The notes beneath the pieces were generated by a model. That model did no database searches. It was not told the origin of the DNA and saw nothing but the letters and a program-made list of their open reading frames with translations. Both the position numbers and the translations under genes were made by a program. DNA of 64,000 nt, taken from assembly GCF_000002995.4 (NCBI RefSeq), contig NW_025062285.1, positions 434,001 through 498,000 on the forward strand. Reading direction: 5' to 3'. The DNA is from Brugia malayi (taxonomy: Eukaryota > Nematoda > Chromadorea > Rhabditida > Onchocercidae). Below, piece after piece: positions 12,541-30,690 of this stretch (position 1 is the first letter of the stretch; every line of letters begins with the position of its first letter).

Positions 12541-14115
12541 TTCTGTTCATCCTCTTTGACGACGGTGTTAATGTGAATTGTTTCTAAAATTTCTGATTTT
12601 CTGATCTCTGATCTCAACAGTCATCTTATTTTTTTCGTCTTACTGAAGCAAAAATCTATATTAATTGTAATTAGAAATTCGTGAACTTACTGCCTTTCAA
12701 AATAACTGAACGCATTGCCGCGCACTAATAAAAAGATTTTAATATTTTTCTTTCTTATATTTTGAACTTCTTTAAAATGTATTCAAGTGTGAAATAGGAC
12801 TAACACTTCGTAAGCACAATTTGTTTACAGCACAAATTAATTATGAATGAGCAGATCAGACAGAATCTCGCTTTTATGCATTGTCGCAGGAATTTCTGAA
12901 GGATATTTTCATCTCACACTCTCCTGATAACAAATTTGATAACAGAATTTCAGCATGAAAGGAACCTTTTCAGATGAGGAATAAAATGGAATTATACTGA
13001 TTTCAAAAGAAACAATGAAGAAACAAAAAGAGATGGATGAATCCGATATAATTAATTAATTGGTATTTTAACAACCTGCAAAGCTTTATCGCACTTCAAT
13101 TAAAGTTGATCATAAAGAGAATAATTGACACTTCAAATTATAGTATTTATTTTGAAATTGAATGAAAGAAGTCTATAAAGCATGAAGTGTACTTTTCTAT
13201 GATGGCACAATTGCTTGATAAGAATCAAATTAGGAATGCAATTGCATCTTCGGAAAACTTCCGGAAAGTCAATGGAGCTTTGTTTATTTGGCTAAGCAAG
13301 AAATCTAGGAGAGAATCGCGTGACGTTGAGTCGAAGCGGCTGTAATGACCACTGGTCACAATGAGTGTAATCCTCGGTCATCAGCACTTCCCCATCAGTG
13401 CTCAGATGTGTGAAGGATTTGACGAGAAGAAAGGAGGAAAAGAATTTAGCAGATCTGACGTACGCTATCACTGTTCATTGGCAGATACGTCGTGAATTTG
13501 AAGTAAATTTTTAGTTAGAAGAGTAGATGATTTGGCTTAGTTAAGTTCACTTGACTTACTTTAAGTTTGTAGAAATTTGAACTGAACCTTTTGTTTCTTG
13601 TCTACGAGCAAGATCAACCCAGATATCGTTTATTTTCTTTATAAATGTGAATCGATACAATATACAGTTGAATAATTGAAACAGCGAAGGAATAAATGGT
13701 ACTGTTGAGTAGGAGGACGAGAAGACTGTCACCGATCGTTTCTTTGTTATCGGTTGATTTGATTAGAGAAGAATTTTAAAAATGTATGAAGTGGACTTGG
13801 CTTAGCAGATTACCATTTTCAATGAAGAAGGAAGAAGACAGATGTACATTTACTATTTGAGATTTAGATAAAGCATTCATTGTTTCAAAAATGAGATATA
13901 ACAAAAGAATAAGGAATTGGTTTATAGTGATGAATCATTAGCATTATTCTAAACATTTAGTGTGTAATAAATATTTTTTCGGTTTTCCGACAGGTGCGCG
14001 TTATGTTTGACATATTAAATCGGATTGCTTCAATTGAAAATATAACTGTGTTACATAACTGGTGCTGAAATCGTTGAGGAAAGTTGAAGAAGTATTCCTT
14101 ATCGCAGATTGTGAG

Positions 14116-14136
14116 CTAAGCCTAAGCCTAAGCCTA
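14116..14136. repeat. Interstitial telomere-like repeat (GCCTAA)3.5
   Basis: A 21-bp run of 3.5 exact copies of GCCTAA, the complement of the TTAGGC telomere repeat used by most nematodes. It is far too short for a functional telomere. It could be a repaired double-strand break or a chance short array. Confidence 0.7.
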
Positions 14137-14264
14137 GACATATTCCTCGCTAGCTTTTTCAAACCGAAGAATTGGAAATAACATCAATCACTGTGCACAC
14201 CGATAATATAGTAATTAGCAGATCGTCACAACAGGTAACGATCATTTGATCACTGGTCTACTAA

Positions 14265-14303
14265 TAATTGCTTATTAAGCATATTTTACTTAATAAGCAA
14301 TTA
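14265..14303. repeat. Perfect 15-bp inverted repeat
   Basis: Arm 14265-14279 and arm 14289-14303 are exact reverse complements, with a 9-nt AT-rich spacer. Confidence 0.85.
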
Positions 14304-15516
14304 CAATTAGTGAACAGAGTATCATCCGAGAGAGTTAAATTCGAGAATGTAATGTAGGCAGTAAAGAGTCGAGAGAAGAGGTTGAACTGTGTACTTGGAT
14401 GGTTGAATTCAAGACAAGAAAGCGGTTTGAAGAGACTTTTCTTGAAGGATGATACTTACTCATAGTATCATTAGACAGAGTGACGGCTAGAAATCGAAAT
14501 ATATCGGTGCATTTTGTAAAAGTGGAAAATTTTGAATGTTGGCAAAAATTAAAAGAAAGAACGAAAAGGTTTATAATTTCAAAACGTTAGCACCGTTTGC
14601 TTATCAGTAATAATCAGATGTTTGTTATGAAGGCAAAATTCAGGTTTCTTTTATTTTCTGAAGTAGAAAATAAGACTCTAACGAAAGATCTTTTGAATTT
14701 ACTACAACAGTTAGCCATCAAAGGACATTTTGATAATATATGGACTGAAATAGGATGACGGGCACTCCATTTCATATATTTCCCCATTCCCTTCAATAAA
14801 ATGAAATCAATCCAACAAACGACAGCTAATGACCACTCTTAAAATGCCTATCTTTATAGATAAACATAAACAGACATGTACCTGTCGTATAAAAATTAGA
14901 GGTGCAGGAATCATTGTACAATTCAAATCTAGCGTTGAAGTTGGCTAAGGCTTTGGACGATAAGCTTTTTTGGAAGGTAAATAATTTTTCAAGAAGGAAT
15001 AACTCTAGAGATCAATATTAAAGTCTTCCAGTCAATATATATTAAAGTTCTTAATTTCTAAATCACGTAAATGTCACCTGAATGTCATCTAACTTCTCCG
15101 TACGTTTATTTCATATATGAGAAAACATCGAATTCGATCAATGACGACCTAAATTGCGTTCTATTGTAAGTGAAAAGAAAGAAGTGGAATGTAGAGCCGC
15201 TTGATTTGCATAAAGTAAAAATTGACGTAAATTCGAGTTCAAATATTGCAAGTTCGATTCTGCCTTGAAGATGGGAAGTAAATAACAGATTGATGTGATA
15301 TGGCTTTTTAATAAAGTTTAGATAGAGAATCAAAAAGAAATAATATTAATATTTCTCCTTAACCATTAGCACTAACACTAGTGCACCTGCAGAAATTCTG
15401 GCGCAATTTGCATGAGTAGTATTTGATGGCACAACATATTAAACAATTAAGATGGAAATTTATCTCAAACAATTTAATCGAAGACAAATTTCGTTAACAA
15501 CAATTTCTGCCGCAAT

Positions 15517-18359
15517 CAATCTTCGAACCACTCCGGAGGTTTGACAAAGAACACACCGCCATCCGTGGCACAGTACGTTGGACAAACCTGTAATTTTGAT
15601 TAATAAACGAAGTAAGAGTTTCGATTTGTATTTTAATTGAAACTTTTTTGCAATTAGGTAGTAAATATCCAATTACTAATCTTTCACCTCTTCATTTTAC
15701 ATACAATGAAATACAACAAATAAATCTGACATTTCCCCATCATTTATAATGAAAAGAAGTTACTCCTCACATTGTCAAAATTAGACTAACATAAATAAAG
15801 TATCAAAAGATAGTGATGCATCTTCCCTTCTTGAATTTAATTCTTTTGAATGGAGAAAACTGATGAAGTAAAGAGTATGGTTCAACAAAAACGGGAAAAT
15901 TCTCTTGTAAGCTCCAGAAAAAAGATGACTAAAATCTCATACTCCAACATTTCCATCTGGTCCAACTTTTCCGACTGGTCCAGGTAATCCTGGGGATCCT
16001 CGATTTCCAGATAGTCCATCCTCACCCGGAAGTCCACGTTTACCTGTTGGTCCTGGCGGTCCATCAATTCCAGGCATTCCACGTGGTCCTGGAATAGCTA
16101 CAGTGAAAAATATCAAATTGTAATTTTCTAACTTTCAAAAACTTCTCGAGTATCAGTCGAATTTTTAAATTTTCCATCCGAATGTATACTATAATTACAA
16201 AAGCAATTTTTCGCGGTGAAAAGCGAAAGAACAAACCGGGTGGTCCAACAGGTCCAACCTCACCACTTGGACCAGGAGGTCCGGGAATGAATGGTGTCGG
16301 TGTCGCATCGATCCCTGGATCACCTATATCTCCGTCCAATCCTGGAATTCCTGGTGGACCTCTTGGTCCCGTAGGACCAATTTTTCCATCCTTGCCATTT
16401 TTGCCGTGGACACCAGGGATTCCCGTTGCACCTTTATCTCCCGGGGATCCCTGAAAAAGATGTCTTTCTAGATCCAATTTTGTGCTAGATTATTTTAACA
16501 GCCAACAAGTTTCTCCAATTATTTGCAGCGCTGAAAAACATTTACAAAAGAAATCAGTCGCTAATACACTTCTTGATTTCCAGCAAGTATTTTTGAAATT
16601 CGGAAAGAAAGCTCACCGTTGGTCCTTGTTTCCCTTGTTTACCGACTGGGCATGGGTCGGCACATATTTTTTTCACGTCAATTGGTGGCTCGCAGGGCAT
16701 CCGTGCAGGGAATCCAGGAGCTCCCTGGGCACCGGGAGCACCTTTAAGTCCTTTACGTCCTGGCAAACCTTTAGGCCCAGGCAGAGCAGAACACCTTAAA
16801 TTTTTTCTGATATTAAGAAAATGAACTTTGTAATTAAGTTTGAAGATTTTAAGGTTTAAATTTTCTAAGTAGAAAATGAAACATTTAGTGTAATTTTTTT
16901 CAAAATTCCTATTTTTAAATTTCTCCGTTACTTTAGTTTATCGATCAAACGATTTATGCTTCAAAAAATCTTAGGCACCAATTGAAAAAAGTCTTTGTGA
17001 ACCGAAATGTTTCAAAAACCATCCTAATTCATACAACATTTTCCTATCCCAATTCTACCCATTTTTTCAAAGTATGATAATACCTGCACTCCCGACCATC
17101 GCTGCTTATTCTGGTCGTATCACTTTGCATAACTTGTGACACAGGTGGATGTGTCACCGACAATTCTTGCAGATAGTTTGTAGTCGAGGATATGAATCTA
17201 TAAGTACGGAAGAGTGATGCTTCAGGTTCTGCTGTAACCTCTTCAGTACCATCATTATGCCAAATGACACTAGAATCTTCTGCCATTTTCCTAATAACAG
17301 ACTGTTGGAAATCAATTTCCGCCACTGTCACTTCGTTTAATTGGCCGACATTTTGCGCAATTGCATGTTCTGGTTCGGCTGTATTCGAAGATGGGGCGTA
17401 TTTGACGAGAAAAGTTGCTGCTGTTGGCACTTCTTCTAGTACCTCAATAGGTATACTGCGAACTTTTCGACTAGCTTGTCGCCATTTGTCCTGACATTTC
17501 TCGGAATTCTGAGAGCAATTCAAATACTCGAATATGGTGTTTAGCTAAAACAGAAAAGGTGGAAGATTGGATAGTTTATTTCATGAAATGAAATGAAAAT
17601 GAGAGAGAGAGAGAGATCATTCCTGACAATACGAATTCATCCTTACCGGCAAAGAGCGAAAATTAATTGGCAAATCCATGTATCAGATGAAACTAATACA
17701 TGGATTTCGCGGGAATTTTGATTATTGATAACCAAAAAATTATAAAATTTGTTTTCATACCTCCAAAGCGCTGCTAGTTTTGTTTCCTACTTCATCGACA
17801 TTTCCGCCATAATTTTTATTCATACTAGTATAACCATAAAAATTAAACGCAGTTTCCTGAAAGAAAAGAATCACTGATTCTTGAACTTTCTATCTAGAAA
17901 TCGAACAATTATTCCCGGTGAACTAGCCGAATCCACTGTAACACATTGCGCAGTTAATTTATTGACAACAGCACCTTACGTGCCTGACATTACTGTCTGT
18001 TGACAAGATTGATTAAACTTCTAGTTTGTCAGTAAAGTAATTCTATCTAAAGTAAATGTCACAAGAGCTAGTATTCAAGTCATAGTGGTGGCGGAAGTAC
18101 GTTGGCTATGCTTTGTCAGTGTTGGTGGTTATTTGAAATTAATTTAGCATCGGATGACTTTTACAAATGAACGCATTAAAGTTACCTCGCAGAAAAAGAA
18201 ATCATTTTGTAGCTGATAACTGATAGTACTGATATATTGGTTTACAGTTGGTGTTAGTGCTATAAATGCTACGAATGGTAGGACAGCAATGATAAGCGCA
18301 GTGATAATCGCCAACTGATAAGCTCTCTCACGTCCTGTGTCCAAAGCATCCGAATCCAT
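15517..18359 (-). CDS. Cuticle collagen with a long N-terminal non-collagenous linker
   Basis: Seven exons on the minus strand: 18186-18359, 17761-17856, 17084-17544, 16617-16794, 16237-16450, 15943-16097 (or 15943-16088) and 15517-15588, giving about 449 (or 446) aa. Residues 1-58 form a nematode cuticle collagen N-domain: a hydrophobic membrane or signal segment around residues 13-38, then a short tail ending FFFCE. A basic RKVR site at about residues 116-119 fits subtilisin/furin processing. An acidic linker of about 120 residues follows, unusually long for the family. Gly-X-Y repeats start at about residue 250 in blocks split by [16 protein letters not shown] and ATPTPFIP. The protein ends [11 protein letters not shown] plus a short tail, a typical cuticle collagen C-terminus. 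The product is secreted by hypodermis, trimerises and is cross-linked into cuticle. The exact orthologue is not recognised. The start is the only Met before the N-domain. Confidence 0.93.
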
Positions 18360-21300
18360 GTAATTGTTAAAAGTTTTCTGAGATTCGGCTTAAAATTCAA
18401 AAAGCGCGACTTTACAAAGGATTTTTTTAGAAATAATTTGGGTTGCATAACTTACCCTACCTACCTTTCACGAAAGTTTTCTTTTTTGTGTATGAAATCT
18501 GTAATATCAAGTTTCAGAATAAACTTCAAAAATTTTACGATCCCCAAAAATTTTACGTGTCTTTAAAAAGAGTGCAACATGTTCTACAACTAATAATCAG
18601 ATAATGTTATATAAAAATTTATTAATATTTTCGCAGTGAAAAAAAAAAATTATGTTCATATCCAAGAATTAAGCGATCTTCATTTATGTGTTATAAATTT
18701 CTGGAAAATCTCTCTTCCCATTACCACGAAGTCACTTTCTTTCGCAAGCAAGAACGCAAAATGTGTTCGGGAAAGGAAGTGCGGGTATCTTAGTAAATAA
18801 TGTGATAAATTATCTTCCCGACCCATCTACCGCTGGATTAGTTAGAGTGGAAGTTAATTTAAAAATGCAAAATAAGGGTTTAAGGTCGAGAATACAATGT
18901 AAGAATTATGATATATTCTTACATTGTATTCTCGAAATGGAAAAAGAAGAATTACTGGAATCTATCTTAGCGTTTGATTGTTGTAAATTTAATTTTTGAC
19001 CTAGAAAATGCAATCGTTTTTCTGCAACAAATGTCCTACATTTAAGCCGGTCATCTCTATTCATGAGAACCTATTTAAAACATTCCGGTAAGAGAGATAC
19101 TACCAATCCATCTTTTTTCTACCTCTACAATTTATGCATATTCAAGAAGTAAGAAGAAATCCTACTCCATTAGTTATTTCTAGAATCTTTTCAGCAAAGA
19201 AGTAGAAGTTGTGAAGCGTGTAAACAGGTAAATTAAATTTAAGAAATAAATTTGCCTTCATTTCTTTCTTCTGTTGAATATTGTTATATTGAGAATACAA
19301 CATATAGCATTCCGATCAGGAAAGGAATATTTTAGGAATTTAAAGGTCTAGTAAGGGTGACTTTAATTGGAAATATGGATTCTTTAATGGAAAACAAATG
19401 AGACAACTGGTGACAACTCGCTAATTCATTTAACTGTTTTGTAAACTTCCCCTGAACCATTCCATTTCATGGATATTCTATTTTAATCATAAATATATCA
19501 TATTCTGATCTATCCAATCAGAATCCAAAAGAAGAAATTTTGCCTTTCTATATCATTGGGAGATTAAATTCTTTAGCTCCTTTCATTTTAAATTTGTTTA
19601 AATCCCAATCAGCTTAATAACACAAGTTTATATTACTATGATATATTTATGATTAAAATACCTCAGAATTTATATTTGACATTCAGTTCCTGTCTTTCCC
19701 ATTTTTAAGGAAATAATGATAGGTGAAGAGTAGGCTGATTTAATTGACAACACTTCTCTTGCAAGTTATAAACGAAGAAGCTTGCTTATTTATAAATATT
19801 CTTTTAATTGCAAAGAAAATATATCAAATGCTTCACACATGTCTTACCACAAATTACCTGCAACAAAGAACTTTGAAAGCAATAAGAGAAACAATTCTTC
19901 AAATATGGATTAATTTAAAGGCAATTTTGAAAAGGCAACTTAAAATTTCAAAAACATAAACATAATCTATGAAAAACATGACAGTTTTCTAACTTACTGG
20001 CAGCAATACTCCACAACTCATTGCGAAAAGAAAAAAAGAGATCGATTTAGAAAAATGAAATAAATTTGGAATTTTTGCAGAAGTGCCATCGAGTGGCAAA
20101 CAGTAGAACATGCAAGTGATTATCTATTATAGATGCTATAAAATATATGGAATGGAACATAATATTCATACAAAAACCCATAGAAAAAGTTTTGTTTGAG
20201 AAAAAACAGATTACAGAGAAAATGACAAGGAAAAGTTAATGTCAAAAAAAAAACAAAAAACAAAGCATAATATACATCCTCAAAATTGTCATAAAATATC
20301 AGTAAGAACTAGTGGAGTCGAAGTAGTCTAACGAAAAGTCAAGTGATATGTAATGAGTATAGTCATTTGGATTTGTAATTTATTAGAAAAAAAACTGTAG
20401 TGGAAATTCAGCATAAAACAGAAAAAGTTTTCATCATCAGTGAAAGGCAGTATGGCATTATTAATCAAACAAATTGAAAAAAAACCAAAATTTGATGGAA
20501 AGGGTGAATAATGAATTCAAAATCAACATATAAAAAGGACCTTTAAAAAAGTGTCTACTTCAAATCGCTCTAAAAAGGTTTACTTTACAGAAGAATCGAA
20601 TTATTTCTTCCAGAAATGGTTGCCCATTAGAGAGAAGGAGTAGTATGTCAAACTTTTCATATTATTTCAGCTTTGTTCAGACAATGCAAGAAGTGAAAAT
20701 AGAGAATTCCGACAATGTACATAACTTGGTCGTGTAGTAAGCATTTTCTAAATTAGATCTCACGTCACATTAGTCTAAAACGTGAATGAAGTGATATCAC
20801 ATATAGTCACAAACTAGAAAACCCCTTCTCGGACTACTAAGAACACTCAATTACTATACAAGGCCTAATAAAGTTGTGAATGTGCCATCAAATTTTCCTT
20901 TTTCTACGAATCACCCAATAGTCCCGATATTTCACAAATAACTTTTTCTCAAAATCAATTAACAAGAAAAAAATTTTTTTAAACTACAATTTAATGGTCA
21001 CTGACATTCATGATCATTCCTGACAGTTTGGTGTTGCTTAATATAAAGCAACTTCAAAGTTTTCTATACTGTGCCATTCTTCAAATTTCGATTCTTCCAA
21101 TTTAAAAATGCTTCAAAAAATTAATTCTGTACAAAACTGAAGAAAATATCAATGTATAACAAAATGAACAGTAAAGCCTTCATCAAGATCAAGGAGGAAA
21201 ATAGTTTAACAATTTGAAAATATTTACAACAATGAACACCTGCAACAACCTTTTCCTAATTACAGCTACTTCTGTTCTGCTGTTAAGTTGCTAATGTTCA

Positions 21301-21924
21301 TATGGTTTTATTTGTGTTTCTAAGATACGTAACTCATAACCACCAGTCGTTGTAATGTTTCTAATTTGAATTCAAATTCTTCCATAACTCCAACTGAAAG
21401 GCAATGTGTATTGCATTATAAACAGCATATATTTTTAATATAGACAACAACGTTTGTGTACGGTATGCATAGCTTTATGTAGTCGAAAAAATCAAATTAA
21501 CGATAAACATACCTTCCAAAAGAAGGAAAAAAGCAACAAGAATGAATTTCTTGTAACAAATTCTTGAGCAAACCTTTTCGCGTAACAATTCTGTGCAGCT
21601 CGCAATATTTTCATACTGTTGAATTAATGAGTGTCTGTAAACAGATACTTAAAGTGTCTTTTCATCAAAAACTGAAACTCAAAGATCATGTGACTAAATA
21701 GGAATGGCTGTTCGCTCAATTTGGTTTACACGATTTCCACATTTAGCGCGACTAATTGATAGGCTGTCCTTTTGAAAAGACAAAAAGCTAACTTTTCTAA
21801 ACCTTAGGATGCTACAGAGTGCAACAAGGACGTACTGCTCAATCCTTAACTTCTTATCAGTCGATTGATAAGAAATTATTGACACTGCTCAAAACATCTT
21901 GATTGAAATCAGATATAGTTACAA
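18360..21924. other. Gene-free stretch between collagen 5' end and kinase 3' end
   Basis: This should hold the collagen promoter on its left side and the kinase 3' UTR on its right. No exon set or RNA gene was recognised. It is AT-rich with short A and T runs. The only distinct structure is the hairpin at 18886-18935. Confidence 0.6.
18886..18935. repeat. Perfect 21-bp inverted repeat with 8-nt loop
   Basis: Arm 18886-18906 and arm 18915-18935 are exact reverse complements over 21 bp. The hairpin lies about 0.5 kb upstream of the collagen start codon. Stem length is similar to a small-RNA precursor, but the stem has no mismatches or bulges, which is unlike most animal miRNA hairpins. Confidence 0.9.
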
Positions 21925-27070
<5,146 letters not shown>

Positions 27071-28579
27071 CTAAAAACAAAATTTGATCGGCTTGAACAA
27101 ACTTATGACCCAAATCAAAACTGTAAACACTCAGAGAAATAAACAGTGACTTCCAGAAAGAAAAAGTACAAAATTTTTAGGAACGAATAGATCTCAACAC
27201 TAGACATCGAGAAAATAGTCATAAAATCCAATAAAAGTATCAGTTATCCTTCCGCAACTGAAAAATCATTTGTACTACAATGATCAAAACAAGTAGCATC
27301 ATTTATACTATCTCAGTAATTCCCAGAATGAAGTGCAGCACAGAGTTCATCAAATGCAAACAACTGTTATTTGAACTAATCTAAGATATGATCTATGTCA
27401 AAAAGTGTCAATAAATCCGAAAAAGATCTCACGCCAAATGCTTTATTAACACTAAACAAAACAGTAAATGCATTCCTTCACAAAACATCGAACGCATCGT
27501 ATCGATAACGAAAATTTTTGATATCTATTTCATACGTTTCTACATGAATGCCAAGCGAAATATTACAAATTAAAAGAGCTTTTGATCTAAAAGAATGAAA
27601 TCTTCCTTATGCCATTTCCAAATTGCAGAAAAAAAAAAGTAATACGATGTATACATAGAGACCGGAAAAACCAGAAACCTAATTTGACCGAGAAGGACCA
27701 GCCCGTAATTCAATCTTACCGAACCGAACAATGACTCTGTCACACAGAACACTGACTCTGTGCATTCTCAATAATTCAACTTGTTTTCATTAATCATAAA
27801 TAAAATGTGATTCAATTCAATCCAAAACATTTTCATTCATTATATAATTCAGACAAGTTCAACCTAATCAAAAAACAAATTTTAGGGTAAAAAACCTTTC
27901 CGTTTAAATTGTAAAAATGTGTTATAAAGCAAACTGATGAAACAGCAGTTAAATATAGGCACCGAGGGTACTATCAACATATGCAAAGTCTGAGCGTTCA
28001 ACGTATAAACAAAAACATTTACAAAATCCAACAGACTAGAAAAAATTACAGACAAATTAAAAATGAGGAAAAATGAATGATAATGAAGTGAATAAATAAT
28101 CGCTTGATAACATTTGCGAGATAAATTGTAAGGGTTAACTTGAAAGTAAAATTTTTTATTTTTATTCAATTTAATTAAATCTAACAAACCAATTTCAGTT
28201 GAATAAAACTGAATTTGATTAATAAATTTAACCTGTTACTATTTCCACTGAATTCAATTTCATTCCAACTAAAAAAATAACATGTATCAAATAAATCAGG
28301 AAGTGCCGGCAAATAAATAGCTCTAAAAGAATCCAAACCTCATGACCATGGATGTCAGAAATAAATAACATGCACGCTGTTCAGAAATAAAAAGCTGGAA
28401 AAACCTCTCAATTTTGAAATGGAAAAAGGGTTTCACATTAACAGCACAAATCAAAAATATATGAAGACAATTTAAAATGACATGGAAAACATGGAAATCC
28501 AAAAATGTTTTAATAAACCTCTTAAATGGAAAAAAAAAGAAATCTTCGAGGATTTTTTTTTTAACTAAAAAAACAGCTA
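27071..28579. other. Spacer between glutaredoxin 3' end and kinase start
   Basis: No coding exon is recognised in this 1.5 kb. A TTGTTTTTAG acceptor directly abuts the kinase ATG at 27071, so the right part may be an outron, an intercistronic spacer or a 5' UTR intron. Confidence 0.5.
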
Positions 28580-29430
28580 TCAGAAATCTTTTTCCGGAGA
28601 ACGACATTTGTCAATCGCATTTAGTAACAATCCAGAATTCTTTAATTGCTGCAGTTCCGTAAATCCACCGATGAAATCACCACAAATAAATATCTGAGGT
28701 ACCGAAGTTTGCTTTGTGATACTAATTAATCCATTAATATATGACTGATGATTTGCTGGGAAACAACGCTGAAAAATATAGCTGCACAACAAGTTTTTAT
28801 ATGAAAAAAAAAAAAAAAAAAAATTAAATCTACAAATTTTTAGTCAAAATTTAATTATGTCTACAAAGTATTTCACCCAAAGATAGTAGTACATAACTGT
28901 CCTGCCTAATCAACAGTAAATTACTCATGTCAGCAATTGTTACAGATACTTGGTCCTTGGATTTCATCCGAAAACTGATATATTATTTGAACTACTCGCC
29001 ATACCATTCTGCATATCGTCCATTATCCTCATTACATTACATTTGATAACAATCACAAAAGTGCACTAACTCATGACTAATTACTTGCAAAAGAACTGTT
29101 TTAGCACTTATTCACTTAATGCTTTGTGCCATTTGAAAGTCATAATCATTACACAAAAACTAAATTTAACTGAGACTTTATATGATGCTCTTAATTTTGC
29201 TAATTACTATTCCTTTCATTCTTGGTACAATCAATAGACCAATGAAAATTAACCTGATGAACATCCAAGTTGTTTTCCTTATATTCGATCCGTTCTGCAT
29301 CTAGCAGTTGTTTAGCTCTCACACAGTATGGACACCTCGGCATTGTAAACATAACCACCGGGAAATGTTTCACTTCCCTCAGAATACTTTCTTCATCCAC
29401 TGACGCAGTTGTAGACAGAAACTGGCCCAT
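28580..29430 (-). CDS. Glutaredoxin, dithiol CPYC type, with MGQFLST start
   Basis: Two minus-strand exons, 29254-29430 and 28580-28768, join in phase to 121 aa. The redox site is C33-P-Y-C36 (MPRCPYC), followed by the cis-proline motif TSVPQIFI and the glutathione-binding GDFIGG. Such proteins reduce protein disulfides and glutathionylated thiols with glutathione. The chosen ATG gives M-G-Q-F-L-S, which fits the N-myristoylation consensus (Gly2, Ser6), so the protein may be membrane-attached. An ATTTTAG acceptor lies 17 nt upstream of the ATG, consistent with trans-splicing; reading further upstream needs a TTG start. Ncb5or, another redox enzyme, lies upstream on the same strand. Mitochondrial targeting is not obvious. 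Confidence 0.92.
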
Positions 29431-29447
29431 CGTTGACTTCAGTAAAG

Positions 29448-30690
29448 CTAAAATCTTCAAGACCCATTAATAAGTCTTCTCGAGAACTATTCCCACTATA
29501 ACAACAATCACACTTCACTATAAATAAACAACGAAAAGTCTCTGTATGAACTGCAAAGACACTGAATCGAAAATAGACATAGTGACAAACCTGACTTTTG
29601 ACCACACGACAATACTTGAGGCCAAAGAACATAGGAGGACCACTGATCCAATCTGGCTAATATATTTCAGCAAATGATCACTTCAAGAAAGTGATCACTA
29701 ACGATTCTTTATGCATCCACCACTAACTGCTGAGAATTGTTAATAGATGAGTTCTTCGGGAAATATCCTATGAAGTCTTATCGTATCACTTCATTTTTAT
29801 AAGGAAATAAATCAGTGGATTACAGTTTTTCAAGACACTTCTAATCAAGCGAAAAAAAAGAGCACTTTAAGTTTCAAGTCCTAATTCCTTAATGTAAACT
29901 ATTCCAGATTCGCATTCTATGAGCTGTTGGTACGATCTAGATATTCGCAGTATGGTAACTTCTAAACAGCAATCAAACAATGGTAGAGGGAAAGAAATTT
30001 TATCCATATTAAATTCAGTAAATGACATACCTAGATCGATTAGAAGCAATTACTTGCTCATAAAGAAAGCTACAAAAGTATGATGTTTACGACAGCGATA
30101 AGATTGGTGGATTAAATATAAAAAGCTCTTGTTCAAGATTCAATAAGATTCATATTTCACAATTTTTTTCCTAGAGAAAGTTAGCAAAATATACATCACC
30201 AATACTCGAAATTTCATGCATTTTGAACCATTCTGAAAAGGAAACACCATATTGAATGCAACGTTAAAACCATATTGACTTTTCACCAAAATATTTTATT
30301 TGAACTTGTGAATAAATCTAAATTGTAACAATTCAAGGACAAACTGAATGCAAAGAAAACACAAAAGAGACTACTACTAGGATACCTGAAATATAAAGTC
30401 CCATAATCATGCAAGTCTTGAATACTCGATTATAGAATAAAACACGTTCTGACAATTCATTACATTAAAACTCCTCAAGAAAGAATTCGGCCTTAAAAAG
30501 AAGTCAATAACCTCAAACACAGAAAGCACGTCATGTTCATGAGCTACCTAGGAAAGTGGTCAAAAAAAAAAATGGTTTCCTCATGGGAAATTCATGTCCG
30601 ATGAGAAAACCGGAACACAAACTCCCTAAACAAAAATGTGTAAGTTACACTCTTTAAGATATGAAATGAACAAAAGTCTAAATTAACTTT
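29448..30690. other. Spacer between Ncb5or 3' end and glutaredoxin 5' end
   Basis: About 1.2 kb of AT-rich sequence with no recognisable exon. It contains the Ncb5or 3' UTR and either the glutaredoxin promoter or an intercistronic region. Confidence 0.5.

Larger units (their letters stand above)
1..15516. other. 15.5-kb region with no convincing gene
   Basis: No stretch in this block gives a run of exons with matched phases and a recognisable protein family. The longest open frames (3981-4355 minus, 5738-6133 both strands) are isolated, have no similarity I recognise and lack flanking exon structure. The block is rich in simple repeats and short perfect hairpins, listed separately, and has an unusual number of TGACA/TGTCA words. 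It lies downstream of the 3' end of the collagen gene. It could be intergenic regulatory DNA or a large intron of a gene outside the window. RNA evidence would be needed to find non-coding transcripts. Confidence 0.6.

Noticed and set aside
16182..16799. Plus-strand Gly/Pro-rich open frames
   Set aside because: They are antisense shadows of the collagen Gly-X-Y exons, whose complement is also Gly/Pro rich.
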